A stretch of 64,000 bases of DNA from Cyrtodaria siliqua (lineage: Eukaryota > Mollusca > Bivalvia > Adapedonta > Hiatellidae), in assembly GCA_037043455.1 (NCBI GenBank), contig JAWPHD010011471.1, positions 1 to 64,000 of the forward strand, in the 5' to 3' direction. This document shows positions 9,085 to 20,180 of this stretch, piece by piece (position 1 is the stretch's first letter; every line of letters starts with the position of its first letter). The notes under the pieces are model-generated. The model worked only from the letters and a program-made list of their open reading frames with translations, was not told the origin of the DNA and made no database searches. Both the position numbers and the translations under genes were made by a program.

Positions 9085-10618
9085 CTTATGAACCTCGGCG
9101 GTGGCTTATTGTGCCTCGCACGCCGGAGGTTGTGGGTTTACACAATACTCCTGATAGCGCCCCCATATGCGGGAGGTTGTGGGTTTACACAATACTCCTG
9201 ATAACGCCCCCGCATGCGGGAGGTTGTGGGTTTACACAACACTCCTGATAACGCCCCCGCATGCGGGAGGTTGTGGGTTTACACAATACTCCTTATAGCG
9301 CCCCCGTATGCGGGTGGTTGTGGGTACACACAATACTCCTAATAGCGCCCCCGTATGCGGGTGGTTGTGGGTATACACAATACTCCTGATAGCGCCCCCG
9401 CATGCCGGAGGTTGTGGGTTTACACAATACTCCTGATAGCGCCCCCGTATGCGGGTGGATGTGGGCTTACACAATACTCCTGATAGAACACTCGCATGCC
9501 GGAGGTTGTGGGTTTACACAATACTCCTGATAGCACCCTCGCATGCGGGAGGTTGTGGGTTAACACAATACTCCTGATAGCGCCCCCGTATGCGGGTGGT
9601 TGTGGATATACACAATACTCCTGATAGCGCCGCCGTATGCGGGTGGTTGTGGGTTTACATAATACTCCTGCTAGCACCCTCGCATGCGGGAGGTTGTGGG
9701 TATACACAATACTCCTGATAGCGCCCCCGCATGCGGGAGGTTGTGGGTTTACACAATACTCCTGACAGCGCTCCCGCATGCGGGAGGTTGTAGGTTTACA
9801 CAATACTCCTGATAGCAACCCCGCATGCGGGAGGTTGTGGGTTTACAGAATACTCCTGATAGCACTCCCGCATGCGCGTGGTTGTGGTTTTACACAATAC
9901 TCCTGATAGCACCCTCGCATGCGGGTGGTTGTGGGTTTATACAATACTCCTGATAGTGCCCCCGCATGCGGGAGGTTGTCGGTTTACACAATACTCCTGA
10001 TAGCACCCCCGCATGCGGGAGGTTGTTGGTTTACACAATACTCCTGATAGCGCTCCCGTATGAGTGTGGTTGTGGATATACATAATACTACTGATAGCGC
10101 CCCCGTATGCGGGTGGTTGTGGGTTTACATAATACTCCTGCTAGCACCCTTGCATGCGGGAGGTTGTGGGTTTACACAATACTCCTGATAGCGCCCTCGC
10201 ATGCGGGAGGTTGTGGGTATACTCAATACTCCTGATAGCGCCCCCGCATGCGGGAGGTTGTAGGTTTACACAATACTTTTGATAGCGCCCCCGCATGCGG
10301 GTGGTTGTGGGTATACACAATACTCCTGATAGCGCTCCCGCATGCGGGAGGTTGTGGGTTTACACAATACTCCTGATAGCGCCCCCGCATGCGGGAGGTT
10401 GTGGGTTTACACAATACTCCTGATAGCACCCTCGCATGCGAGAGGTTGTGGGTTTACACAATACTCCTGATAGCACCCTCGCATGCGGTAGGTTGTGGGT
10501 TTACACAATACTCCTGATAGCGTCCCCGCATGCGGGAGGTTGTGGGTATACACAATACTCCTGATAGCGCCCCGCATGCGGGAGTTTTAGGGTTTACACG
10601 ATACTCCTGATAGCGCCC
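9085..10618 (+). repeat. 47 bp minisatellite, about 32 copies, with tRNA-like edge
   Basis: The unit is GCCCCCGCATGCGGGAGGT then TGTGGGTTTACACAATAC then TCCTGATAGC, about 47 bp, repeated from about 9,115 to 10,618 with scattered substitutions (AGG/TGG, CATG/TATG, TTTAC/TATAC). Each unit has a 12 bp palindrome CCCGCATGCGGG. The left edge at 9,090-9,140 (GGTGGCTTATTGTGCC, then CTCGCACGCCGGAGGTTGTG) looks like the A-to-B-box part of a tRNA-like promoter, so the unit may have been seeded from a SINE head. As 47 is not a multiple of three, all ORFs across it rotate frames and are artefacts. Confidence 0.92.
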
Positions 10619-11084
10619 TTGCTTGACGTTTAGCTTATAAAGGACAATCACAGAGCTGGTCGGCCGGTGTCAGTATAATGTGACTGGCTGGTACATCATG
10701 TGTCTACGGCGTGGTATTCCAGTGTGGCAGCACTATACATTTGGGCATTCTATTGTTGAAAGCGACCTTTAACCCCAATCATATATACACACATACTTTC
10801 TCTCATGACAACCTTTTAGTGTTCGTTGAATAAGTAGCGAGTAAAATAAAACTGAAAAAAGGGTGTTGATAGAGGATAATATATACATACATATATATCG
10901 AGACTTTGTAAAACGTGTATAACATGATGTCGATAGTTTTCTTAAATTTGCTAAGATTTGAATATAATTGAATAAATGTAAAAAACAATGGTTCATGATA
11001 ACCTTGGAATAAAGTAACGAGAAGACATGGTTACATTACTTAAAGAGTTAATTAAGAATAACTTTTTTTAAGTGTGAATAGGGC
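10619..11084. other. Spacer with a possible dispersed-repeat piece
   Basis: The stretch GGTCGGCCGGTGTCAGTATA and GGCAGCACTATACATTTGGG near 10,660-10,745 resembles a repeat seen in bivalve genomes, from pattern memory only. The rest is AT-rich with no gene seen. Confidence 0.3.
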
Positions 11085-11272
11085 CAGGGGCATAGCTAAA
11101 TGTACGCCGAGTGCGCAGCTGCGTACATATTGCCCGGCAGCAAAATAAGAAAATTCACACTACCTCATCAAAGCAGCCACCCACTCCCCATCCCCACCCC
11201 TCTACCCCCACAACACACAGGCATAAACTATTTCTCGTTTACTTTTTTAAAACCGCTCTAACTACGCCCCTG
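11085..11272. mobile_element. hAT-like MITE, 188 bp
   Basis: The ends are inverted: CAGGGGCATAGCTA at the left and, in reverse complement, CAGGGGCGTAGTTAGAG at the right. CAGGGGCGTAGC is a common terminus of hAT-type non-autonomous elements. There is no coding capacity. The eight bases on each side do not match, so a target duplication is not preserved or the ends are slightly misplaced. Confidence 0.6.
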
Positions 11273-11570
11273 AGCGCTATATAGTTCCACCATGACAACG
11301 TAAAATAATGAGCAATCAATGTGTTTTAACACGCTATGCCAATCTCATTTTTAAAAACAGATTGGGCGTTTCATGTATTATCTCTCGTATATTCAGACAC
11401 ACCGGCACCGAAGTGATCAATATGCCCGTACATATGCTCACAATTAAGGACAAACTAACCTAATGAAAACCGGAAGTCAAATGTCGCTGACACTCGCTAC
11501 ACCCGTAGCGAAAACAATGTGAAATACCAGTTTTCGTATGCTATTTTGAGGCTTACAAATTCGTTTCTTT

Positions 11571-12345
11571 TCTGCGACAAGGACTATCACAACCTGATGT
11601 GATTTATAAACTTCGTAAGATTCTTGGTCATGACTTTCATACTATCTTTGGTAAACTTGTTAAAAAGTTTATGAAAAGAGGTTATGACCCTATCATTTTG
11701 CAACGTACTGCATGCTTGGTGGTGGACCCTTTTACAGTTCGCCACAGTGACTAAGCTTTCCTCTTTAATTGTACGATGACCGGACAGGCTGTGGACCCTA
11801 TGATGACGCCTATCTAAAGCCCATTGGAACGGTGGCGCCTGATGTTTGTCTATGATCTTTCTTGTCGTGCCCTTAATGGTTTATTATCTTGTTGCTCTGG
11901 CTTCTGCCAAGTCACTGAGTACCTTCATTGTGGCTTTCTAGGCTATTGTTTTTTTGTATTATATTTACACGAGCATATTTGTGTTTTACTTGTATTGCCT
12001 ATTGATGCTGCCTTGTTGGGTGGATATTAGATCATGGCGGGGATTTCTTTATTTACACTGTCCTGTTTTAATGGGATGACAGTAGGGTAAGTGTGAGGTT
12101 TGGTTCACCCTAGAACCGGTTTAAACCCACAGTGGCCTTTGTTGTCACTAACCGTTCCAATGCGGTAGCCCTTATTGTCAACCATTTTGTGTTTGTGATG
12201 TCGTTTGCATTTATTTATTACTTTTGCCTTCTCATTTGTCTGTTCGTGTGCTTGTTTTTGTGTTTCGTGGTTAACTGTCGTCCTTGAATGCTGCTTTCCC
12301 TGTCCGATATTTTTTATCTTTCTTTGTAGCTCGACTAGCACGGTA
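11571..12345 (+). mobile_element. RT element copy R2, 5'-truncated
   Basis: Begins within the RT C-terminal region (TGCGACAAGGACTATC) and follows the copy at 20.2-21.6 kb to its 3' end. Compared with that copy it lacks 10 bp at the ACTTCTATGG position and has an inserted AGTGAC at about 11,748 that brings an in-frame stop. The tail (11,824-12,330) includes the conserved frame starting at 11,824 that reads FVYDLSCRALNGL and CCSGFCQV. Confidence 0.85.
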
Positions 12346-15280
12346 ATAAATAGTTAAAACGTTCAATGGAATCTATTTCTAACTGCAAATGAATTGCTGA
12401 ACTTTTTTTAATGATGTTTGAAGAGGCAAATATTCTTTAAAATGTAACTTCCTAGTGAGCAATCCCATACCATATTGACCAAGTACACAAATGATTGTAA
12501 GCGTTGTTTTATGTTTTCAAGATATGATCTATACACTGTTAAGTTACACAATATTCCTATTTTATTTCGGCTGTTTGAAGCTTTGCAATGTTGCATTAAT
12601 TATCCCGTTTTAATATACAAAATATGGACATGTACCGATGAAGAATATTTGAATGTCGCCGCCATATTTACTCAAATTATCGGTTTCCGTCGTATAGGCT
12701 CCCATAGCCTGTTATATCTTATTAAATTCAGCAACACAAAGCTGACAACTGGTATACTTTTTTTAAATCACAGAATTCATTTTCAAAGGATATTCATCAT
12801 TTCCGTCGACACTGAAAACAAATGCCTGCGTCAATAGTTGTTATACATCAGGTTCGATCTTGTTTTGATCATGTTTCATTTCAGTATTCAAAATTCCGTA
12901 GCAAACAAACCGGGACATAATGTGCAACATTACAGATTTCAATAAATGCAATAACTTTATATAACCATATAGCCTGTATTATGTATTATTTATAATAACT
13001 GTTGAAAACTGATATCAGTAAAACGTGTAATGTTTACATTTAAATACAATATTACAAATGGGAAAACACCAGGATTTTCGATTAATTTCATTTGAATGGG
13101 ACATCTTGATATGTATATCTTGCGCTCATAAATAATTGTCATTGATATGCTTGCACTGATAGTTAATATGATATTTACATGTTTCAATATTCTTTAGAGA
13201 AAATGCTTATTTGTTCCAAAAGGTATGAGATTTGAAAATGTATATTGTTTAACTGCTTCTGTCATGATAGCTCTCGTACATTTGCTATCAGAAATTTCTG
13301 TTATGAGAATTTAATATACAAAATGCACTAAATATCTATAAAAATATTAGCCTCGGTCAGTCGGCCTGCTTCTGCTTTATTCGCTAGGATATGATATCAG
13401 AACCAATGCCTGGGGAAAAACGGAAGTTTGAAATCGATCCGATTTTTGAGATACTTCGATAGACCCTATCAGGCTTTCATCAAACGCATTTTCAAGAAAA
13501 TTAAATATAGACATCTTACATTTCACACAGATATTGGTCAAAATCAAATACAGAAGCGGGGATATGGCTTTCTCCGACTGTTACTTGTTTATGACACGTG
13601 AGTTAAACATTTATTTTTTATATGTACCAAATTACGTCAGTGTGTCCATTGCATGGTATGCCAGCACAACTGCATCGATGAGATATACTTCCTCTGAAAT
13701 ATAAATGTATATCAGATCAATAGTTGGTACAAATCCTGTATCTCAACTTCTTTGAGCAAGATATAGACGAAGCTTTATCAGTGTGTTATTATGCATTGGA
13801 CACGGAACACGTATATTTGGACACTATGACCTACTGGAATGCCAAGTGCAATTGTGTGGAAATAATATACTATATCTAATGTCTGAATGTTGTATATGCC
13901 TGCCAGAGGTATAATATATAGATTATAGTTATTATTTTTCTATTAAATGTGCCATTCTAGTTACAATTCTAAATATGTTCAGTCTTTCTGCATGAAGCTA
14001 ACAAACTTTTGACTCACAATGTATGGCATAATGATTAATGATGAAAACATTCATTATGAAATTGATCTCCTGACAATGAATCAGATCGTTAAATAAACAT
14101 TAACCCTTTATCTAGATGACTCTGTGGAAACGCAAACAACATTTGTTGATTTATTTCCATAAAATATTCAGTTAGCAAAGCCAGCGGATGTATGGCTCTT
14201 TTGTTCAGGTTGTTTGTAAAAAAATACATAATTAGCTCGATTACTGGACGCATATGAGAGTTTATTAAATCACCCAGGAATCTGCGTCGGCGTCCCAATT
14301 CACTTCGAGTTTTGCATGTAAGGTTTGTTGGTATAGCTATATTACTTACATTTCTAATCCTAGCTTAACCAACTGTTGGTCAAATACTCCCTTGGACCCC
14401 ACAGAAACAAAGTAAGTATATTCCGTAAATTATTTAATTCCCCATTTTGCATCGAATTAAGCGTGAACGCTTTGTTTTCAGGTATATCACTTACATTTCT
14501 TATCAAAGCTTAACCAGATCTGGGCAAGGCTTTCTTTCTTATTGTATTATCGAGAGGGTTGCGTAGGTAATTGTGCCATCTATAAATCCTACCCTAGGGA
14601 ACCCAATTTGTGACAGCCTGTTAGATGTGAATCAAAGACAGATAAAGGTTTGCATGTAAGCAGTTGTATATTTGTATACTTTTAAATTACTTTTCATAAC
14701 CAAATGTTGGCATGTGACTCATTATGGCATAATCTAGATTTGTCAAAAGTAAGATAGGCTCAACTGAATCATGAGATCTATGGCTCAACTACACATAGTT
14801 TATGAATAAGTAATAATTTTGATATATTTAAATACCCAAGGAGTTGTTACTGATGGTATCATTCACACTCAGTTTCGTAGTTCAACCATATTTGAGCATA
14901 TGTTCCTCTCACCAAATATAACCTCCTTACACCCACAACCAAACCAAATTTACATATATATTTTTCTGTGTTCTTTGTTTTATTCTTACACTAGATGTGC
15001 ATAATGATCGACTTAGATACCATCATAAAATCACGCTTACCATCAACCAAATTATATAAAAGAAAAAGAAAAAGGTTCTCCTTCAAGATTCCACCAACAC
15101 ACACACACACACCCCCGCCTCCTTCGAAATAAAATATGAAAACAAACATTCATTTGGGAACGGGTGTGTTGCGTAAGACAGGTGCCTTTGTGAATTGATG
15201 TTGTTTTATTGTAAATGTACGAGGGATTTCCGAAAATTCGTCGAAACTTCAAAATTGAATTTATTTTCTAATATATCACA
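12346..15280. other. AT-rich DNA, nothing recognised
   Basis: About 2.9 kb without a convincing exon, repeat family or transposon end. The longest plus-strand frame (12,475-12,837) has no domain, signal or splice support. A short CA run lies near 15,097-15,110. It may be intronic or intergenic. Confidence 0.4.
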
Positions 15281-15357
15281 CTAATTACTACTCAGTGTTG
15301 ATAAACAACATCTTATGCTATCAAAATTCAATTGATAATAAAATATAAAATACTTAC

Positions 15358-15545
15358 ACATAGCAATAATTGCCATGGCAACTACTGTCATGGGTATCCG
15401 GCTCAGGTCCAATATGTTCGATTTAAAGCAAAATATATTTTCTAAAATCGTTGAAGTATTAATGTCGTATACAATTGTCATGTCGATATTTACACAAGCA
15501 CTCGTCCCACAATTTAATTGAAGAAAAAAATGATGAACGTCTGTG
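15358..15545 (-). CDS. Candidate single exon, transmembrane segment at its end
   Basis: On the minus strand an open frame reads LNCGTSACVNIDMTIV, then FCFKSNILDLSRIPMTV and a hydrophobic stretch VVAMAIIAM, ending at a strong donor, ATGT followed by GTAAGTATT. A T-rich tract lies upstream and an AG about 185 bases before the donor could serve as the acceptor. Two cysteines and an NTS sequon precede the hydrophobic stretch. There is no second exon to fix the phase and no family match, so this is only a candidate; it could equally be a chance frame. Confidence 0.22.
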
Positions 15546-15600
15546 ACTGTTTTTTTTTTAAACAGAAAAACAGAAGCCAGACCAACTAGGTAATAAAAGT

Positions 15601-15771
15601 GTATGAGAGTGGACTTTTGGAAACGGCCGAACACGACATATACGAAATATTGCAATCTCGATTTGATTGAGAATGTTCATGAACGGTAGTGAAATATGCT
15701 AGGTACCGCTCACACCCTCTAGCCCCGAATTGAGCAGAACTCAATATTCATAAAATCAATAGTACAAAATA
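15601..15771 (+). repeat. 130 bp dispersed repeat, copy C3, long form
   Basis: Contains the GGAAACGGCCGA block, the GAACGGTAG hairpin and an added 3' part with the small palindrome TTGAGCAGAACTCAA and ATTCATAAAATCAATAGTAC. The same added part is present in copy C4, showing that the full repeat is at least 170 bp. Confidence 0.75.
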
Positions 15772-15854
15772 AAATCAATAGTACAAATAAACCTTCTAGA
15801 GTTGTGTACAGGATTGAAAACAAACATCTAACATTACATGGGAACAGAGGTTAT

Positions 15855-15955
15855 GAAGCCTGCACAGACTAAATTAAAAGGCATATCAAAAGAACAAATA
15901 CCTAGAAATCTGCAAATCAAGTACTCAGTGACGTGGCAAACGAAAATCTTTTCTA
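15855..15955 (-). mobile_element. RT element tail fragment, diverged (R3)
   Basis: Blocks such as CCTAGAAATCTGCAAATC and GTACTCAGTGACGTGGCA align with the reverse complement of the element tail in the 57 kb copy (CCTAGAAAGCCAC, GTACTCAGTGACTTGGCA). Only a short diverged piece remains. Confidence 0.45.
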
Positions 15956-16224
15956 ATATGTATATGAGTGATTTACAAACTGTTTGGCAAGTCTATATAT
16001 TGTAATTGTCAAAATTGTCGTCAGTGAAAACACACTTTAGTATAGTTACTGACCAAAAATCTAGTTTCTCTAGCAAATGTCTTTTGAATAAGAGCAACCA
16101 GCTTGTCATTGATATGACTGTGTATATTAAGTACTTTTATATGAAAACTTGACGTTTATTTAATGTGTTATAGCTAATAGGCCGCTAGGGGTATAAACAA
16201 GATTATTGTAAGAACCGAACATCA

Positions 16225-16525
16225 CAACCGAATTAAAAGGGCCAGTATTAATAAGGGAATCCCCGCCAGGCTATATCCTCTGACAAACTAGGCAGCATTA
16301 ACAGGCAATATATGTTAACAATGAAGATGGTCATAATACAATAGAAAAGCTAGAAAGTCACATAGTAAGTACTCAATGACTTGACAGTCTTGAGCGACAC
16401 CTTAAGACAAGACAATATTTAAGACAAACATTAAACTTTAACTTTCTCTTGTAGGATTTAGGTTGTCGTCATTGTAGGGTCCACAATATGTCGGGTTATC
16501 GTAAAACGAAATAGAAACCTTCGGA
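16225..16525 (-). mobile_element. RT element tail fragment, diverged (R4)
   Basis: In reverse complement this follows the tail seen at 57,240-57,540: ATCCCCGCCA, GGCAGCATTAACAGGCAATAT, AGTACTCAATGACTTG and GTAGGGTCCACAAT occur in the same order. Many substitutions and small indels show it is an old copy. Confidence 0.65.
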
Positions 16526-16649
16526 TTTAAAATCAAATGGCTACCAGTCGACATATAGCTATTTTACTTTTGTGTTGACGGAATTACTGTGTACAAATAA
16601 GTTATTATGTCATTCAATATCTAAATGGTGGTTATATAGCGAAAAGGGT

Positions 16650-16819
16650 ATGAGAGTGGACCTTTGGAAACGGCCGAACACGACATATACGAAATATTGC
16701 AGTCTCGGTTTGATTAAGACTGTTCATGAACGGTAGTGAAGTATGCTAGCTACCGCTCACGCCCTATAGCCCCGGGTTGAGCAGAACTCAATATTCATGA
16801 AATCAATAGTACAAAATGT
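16650..16819 (+). repeat. 130 bp dispersed repeat, copy C4, long form
   Basis: Nearly identical in layout to copy C3 1 kb upstream, including the TTGAGCAGAACTCAA palindrome and the ATCAATAGTACAAAAT end. The two share their extension, so they may result from a local duplication or from two insertions of the long form. Confidence 0.75.
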
Positions 16820-18480
16820 TAACCATCCCGAAGATGGCATGCATATGGCGGATAAATCAAATATATAATGTTATCTAAACATTACGTAGTTGACGATATA
16901 CCTTCTTCTACAAGAATAACATAAGAAACGTCTCTGCCTTGAAATACCCTTTGTACCATGAAGACTAGTAAGTGCAATCTGTTCGCCTGCTTAAGATTAA
17001 AACAACATAGAATGATACACGTTTGAATTCACACAATTTACATAGTTTTACTGTGATCGTTAAATTAATTACTAAATAGTGCACGTGTTTTGAATGAGAA
17101 ACATCTAGCTATGCCAATATAATACAAATGTCGATAATTGTTAAATTAATAATATGTTTTTCTATTGTGCGTCGTTATTTTGACATGCAGTGAAAAGAAT
17201 AAATAAAAGGTTTCAATTGTATTCCCAACGACTGTGTTTTATTGCTGGAGCGTGAGCTTCAGATCTGCAACATCTGGTATCTCAGTAAATAGCATTAAAT
17301 AAACACTCTTAACAACAAGGACTCGCTGTACTGCCATGTGCTTAAAACGAATGAATGAAATTAAGATCAGAACAATGACTAAGTATATAAAAGCAAGGAC
17401 GCAATGAACGGAAATGTACTTAACACGTGGATGATTCTGGAATCAATACAACTGTTAATATAACACATCTACTCACTAAATCGACCTGTGCATAAAACAT
17501 AGATACGTATATCTCTATATCTCGTATATCTTCTGTCAAAAAAAAGACCTAGCATCATATCGCCACACACACAAACTGACTGCACTGGCAAGTACCTAGA
17601 ACATATATCTTGTATCAAAGTAAGGCCTAAGTATTCAACATCCTCAACAAGGACGAACTGTAATGTCAAGTCTCTAAACCCTGGGTTATAATGGTATCTA
17701 AGTAGATACTAGATATGTAATCTCCACAGCAAGTAGTAACATTTGAGAAACTTGGTCAAATATTGTTCTATATAAACATTAACGATTGTTCAACAAAAAA
17801 TAAATTAAAACAGCGATAGAGCTTCTTCATCTTGCAAACTGCGAATAAATACTTCATACAAGATGGTCGTGACTGGCAGTATGTCAAACCGTCGGATGGG
17901 AAGGGTATAACTAAAAATAGGCTAACGTTGTTAATTATTTTTACTGAACCATAGGGTTCGTGATAGGAGTTGCACCTTATATTAACTCACATAAACAGAC
18001 AAAGTAAAACAGTCTGCACCTGATAGGTGATTCCCTGGAAGCAACAAATACAAACAAAAGAGAAAAGTAGCAGACTCGTTTTTTAGTCTTTTCATGGGAA
18101 GTAATAAAAGATGTAACACCTGTCACACCTAGCATCAGTTTAAGTGGTATTCTACTTTTAAAGATTGAGTTTGAAGATCCCAAAGGACTGGTAAGTCATG
18201 TCACTACTGATTTGTAATGTGGCGACATTTTACAGGCATCACACCGCATGAAACAAACGCTAGTGTGAATGCCAAGAAATACAGAAGTCTTGTTCCTAAC
18301 AACCACAGCTGTCTTTCCACCCAGAAAAAATAAAAATATGTCAGAGTTGTACATGTACATACAATTGTATATACAATTTTTATTTTTGCACATCAATGTT
18401 GCTTTTGCACAGCATGAACTTAAAAATATATACGTTTGATCATATTATAATTACCGTATGTAAATTGTAATTATTCAAAC
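16820..18480. other. AT-rich DNA, nothing recognised
   Basis: No supported exon or repeat family. Short frames at 17,469-17,669 and 17,977-18,396 on the minus strand have no domain or splice evidence. Confidence 0.4.
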
Positions 18481-18489
18481 ATGTACATA

Positions 18490-19340
18490 TTCCGAGGAAG
18501 GCCAGCAGAGCTTATGGGATGCCGAATTGTTCGTCGTCCGTCCGTCCGTCGTCCGTCGTTAAATTTTGTCTCGTTAAGACAATAGGGCCTACCAGATTGT
18601 TAATATCAATGAAAGCTCGGACAAGGTGGAAAACCAGCAATATCGAACCAGTAACAACGGAGTTATGGCCCTTGATTTAGTTAAAAATGCTATGTTTTGC
18701 CTCGTTAAGACGACAGGGCCTTTATTTTTCATCCGATATTTACCAAACTTTACCAGATTGTTAATATTTTAGAAATCTCAGAAAAAGACGAAAACTAGTC
18801 AGATGTTCCAGTAACAGCGGAGTTATGGCCCTGGATTGAATTAAAAATGCTATATTTTGCCTCGTTAAGACGATAGGGTCTTTATTTTTCATCCGGTCTT
18901 TACGGAACTTTACCAGATTGTTAATATCAATAAAAGTTCGGAAATATTTGAAAATCAGCAAGATCAAACCAATAACAGCGGAGTTATGGCCCCTGATTTT
19001 GTTTAAAATGCTATATTTTGCCTCGTTAAGATGATAAGGCCTTCAATTTTCATCCGATCTTTTCCAAACGTTAAGAGATTATTTATATCAATAGAAGTTC
19101 CGACAAGTTCGAAAACCAGCTATATCGGACCTGGAACACTAGAGTTATTTGCCCTTGAAATGTTGAAATATGCCATTTTCAGCCTTGTGAACACTCTTAC
19201 GCCTTCATTTTGTTTTCGATCTTTCCCAACCTTGGCCAGATTGTTGATGTCAATGAAAGCTCTAACGAGTTTGAGAACCAGCCAGATCGAACTAGTAATA
19301 CCGGAGTTATGGCCCTTTTTCAATATTTGGTAATGTACAC
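18490..19340 (+). repeat. About 165 bp tandem repeat, five degenerate units
   Basis: GGAGTTATGGCCC recurs near 18,658, 18,830, 18,979 and, in degenerate form, near 19,142 and 19,306. Between these lie CCTCGTTAAGACG, CATCCGATNTTTACC and CCAGATTGTTAATATC. A CGTCCGTCCGTCGTCCG head stands at 18,535. The layout is that of a repeat class common in bivalve introns and intergenic DNA. The ORFs on both strands follow the unit and are not genes. Confidence 0.8.
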
Positions 19341-20180
19341 TGCAAACTCAAGGGTCGTGGGTTCAAATCTCACTGGAGGCATATATATCTTTTTTTCATA
19401 TGAAACCTTGGTTGATGGGCTCAATTTGTTAAATATTAGGATTTGTTTTGATTTTGTTGATTTGATTTTGTTTTGATTTTTTATTATTTTTGATATTTTT
19501 TTCTCATACGAAACCTTGGTATTGTGAGCTTAGGGACCCTTGTTGCATCAGGTTTACATAGAGTTATAGGGAAAAACTTCAAAAATCTTCTTCTCTGAAA
19601 CTACAAGAGATAAAAGGTTTAATATTTTTTATTTATTATCAGCTTTTGGATCCTCTACCAAGTTTGTTCAAATGGTGAACCTGGGGTCAAATTTGGTCTC
19701 TCCCAGTGCATTGAAACATTATTTACAGTCAAAAGTCAGATTTTTAAGAGTACATGTAGCCGGAACTCAGCTACAGCGAATTGTCGGTTTTAGGGAAGTT
19801 TTTTTGTCCAGCTCCTTAATATATACTTTAATCATAATTAATACACATTTATCAATCAGCTATAAGTACTGCATTTTATTAAATCATAATCAAAGCGTCT
19901 ACAATGTACATTAATGAGACGCATCACGCACAAACCAGTATTAAGGCTTCAAGGCTGTCTGATCGGGATAAACCGTCTCCGCTATAATTAACAATGACTG
20001 AAAAAATGGCAAACAGTGTGGACCCCTGATCAGAATAGCGTATTTTGGAAACTCGATTGTATATGCCTCTTTGTATGGCGTGTGATTTGTTGCAATATTA
20101 TTTCAAATATATGCCTATTTGTATTAGAAAAAGTCATATTTGTTTCGTTATATGGTTATAAAAACGAGTCGTCAGGTATG
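19341..20180. other. Spacer, nothing recognised
   Basis: T-rich around 19,440-19,510, then low-complexity unique sequence. The part just before 20,180 may be the 5' end of the RT element, but its coding homology cannot be followed further. Confidence 0.35.

Noticed and set aside
9232..10651. Minus-strand ORFs of 65-132 codons and a CRISPR-like look
   Set aside because: The 47 bp units follow each other without unique spacers, and the ORFs only rotate through the repeat frames.
18761..19333. ORFs on both strands in the 165 bp repeat
   Set aside because: They repeat with the unit and are mirrored on the other strand, as in non-coding tandem repeats.
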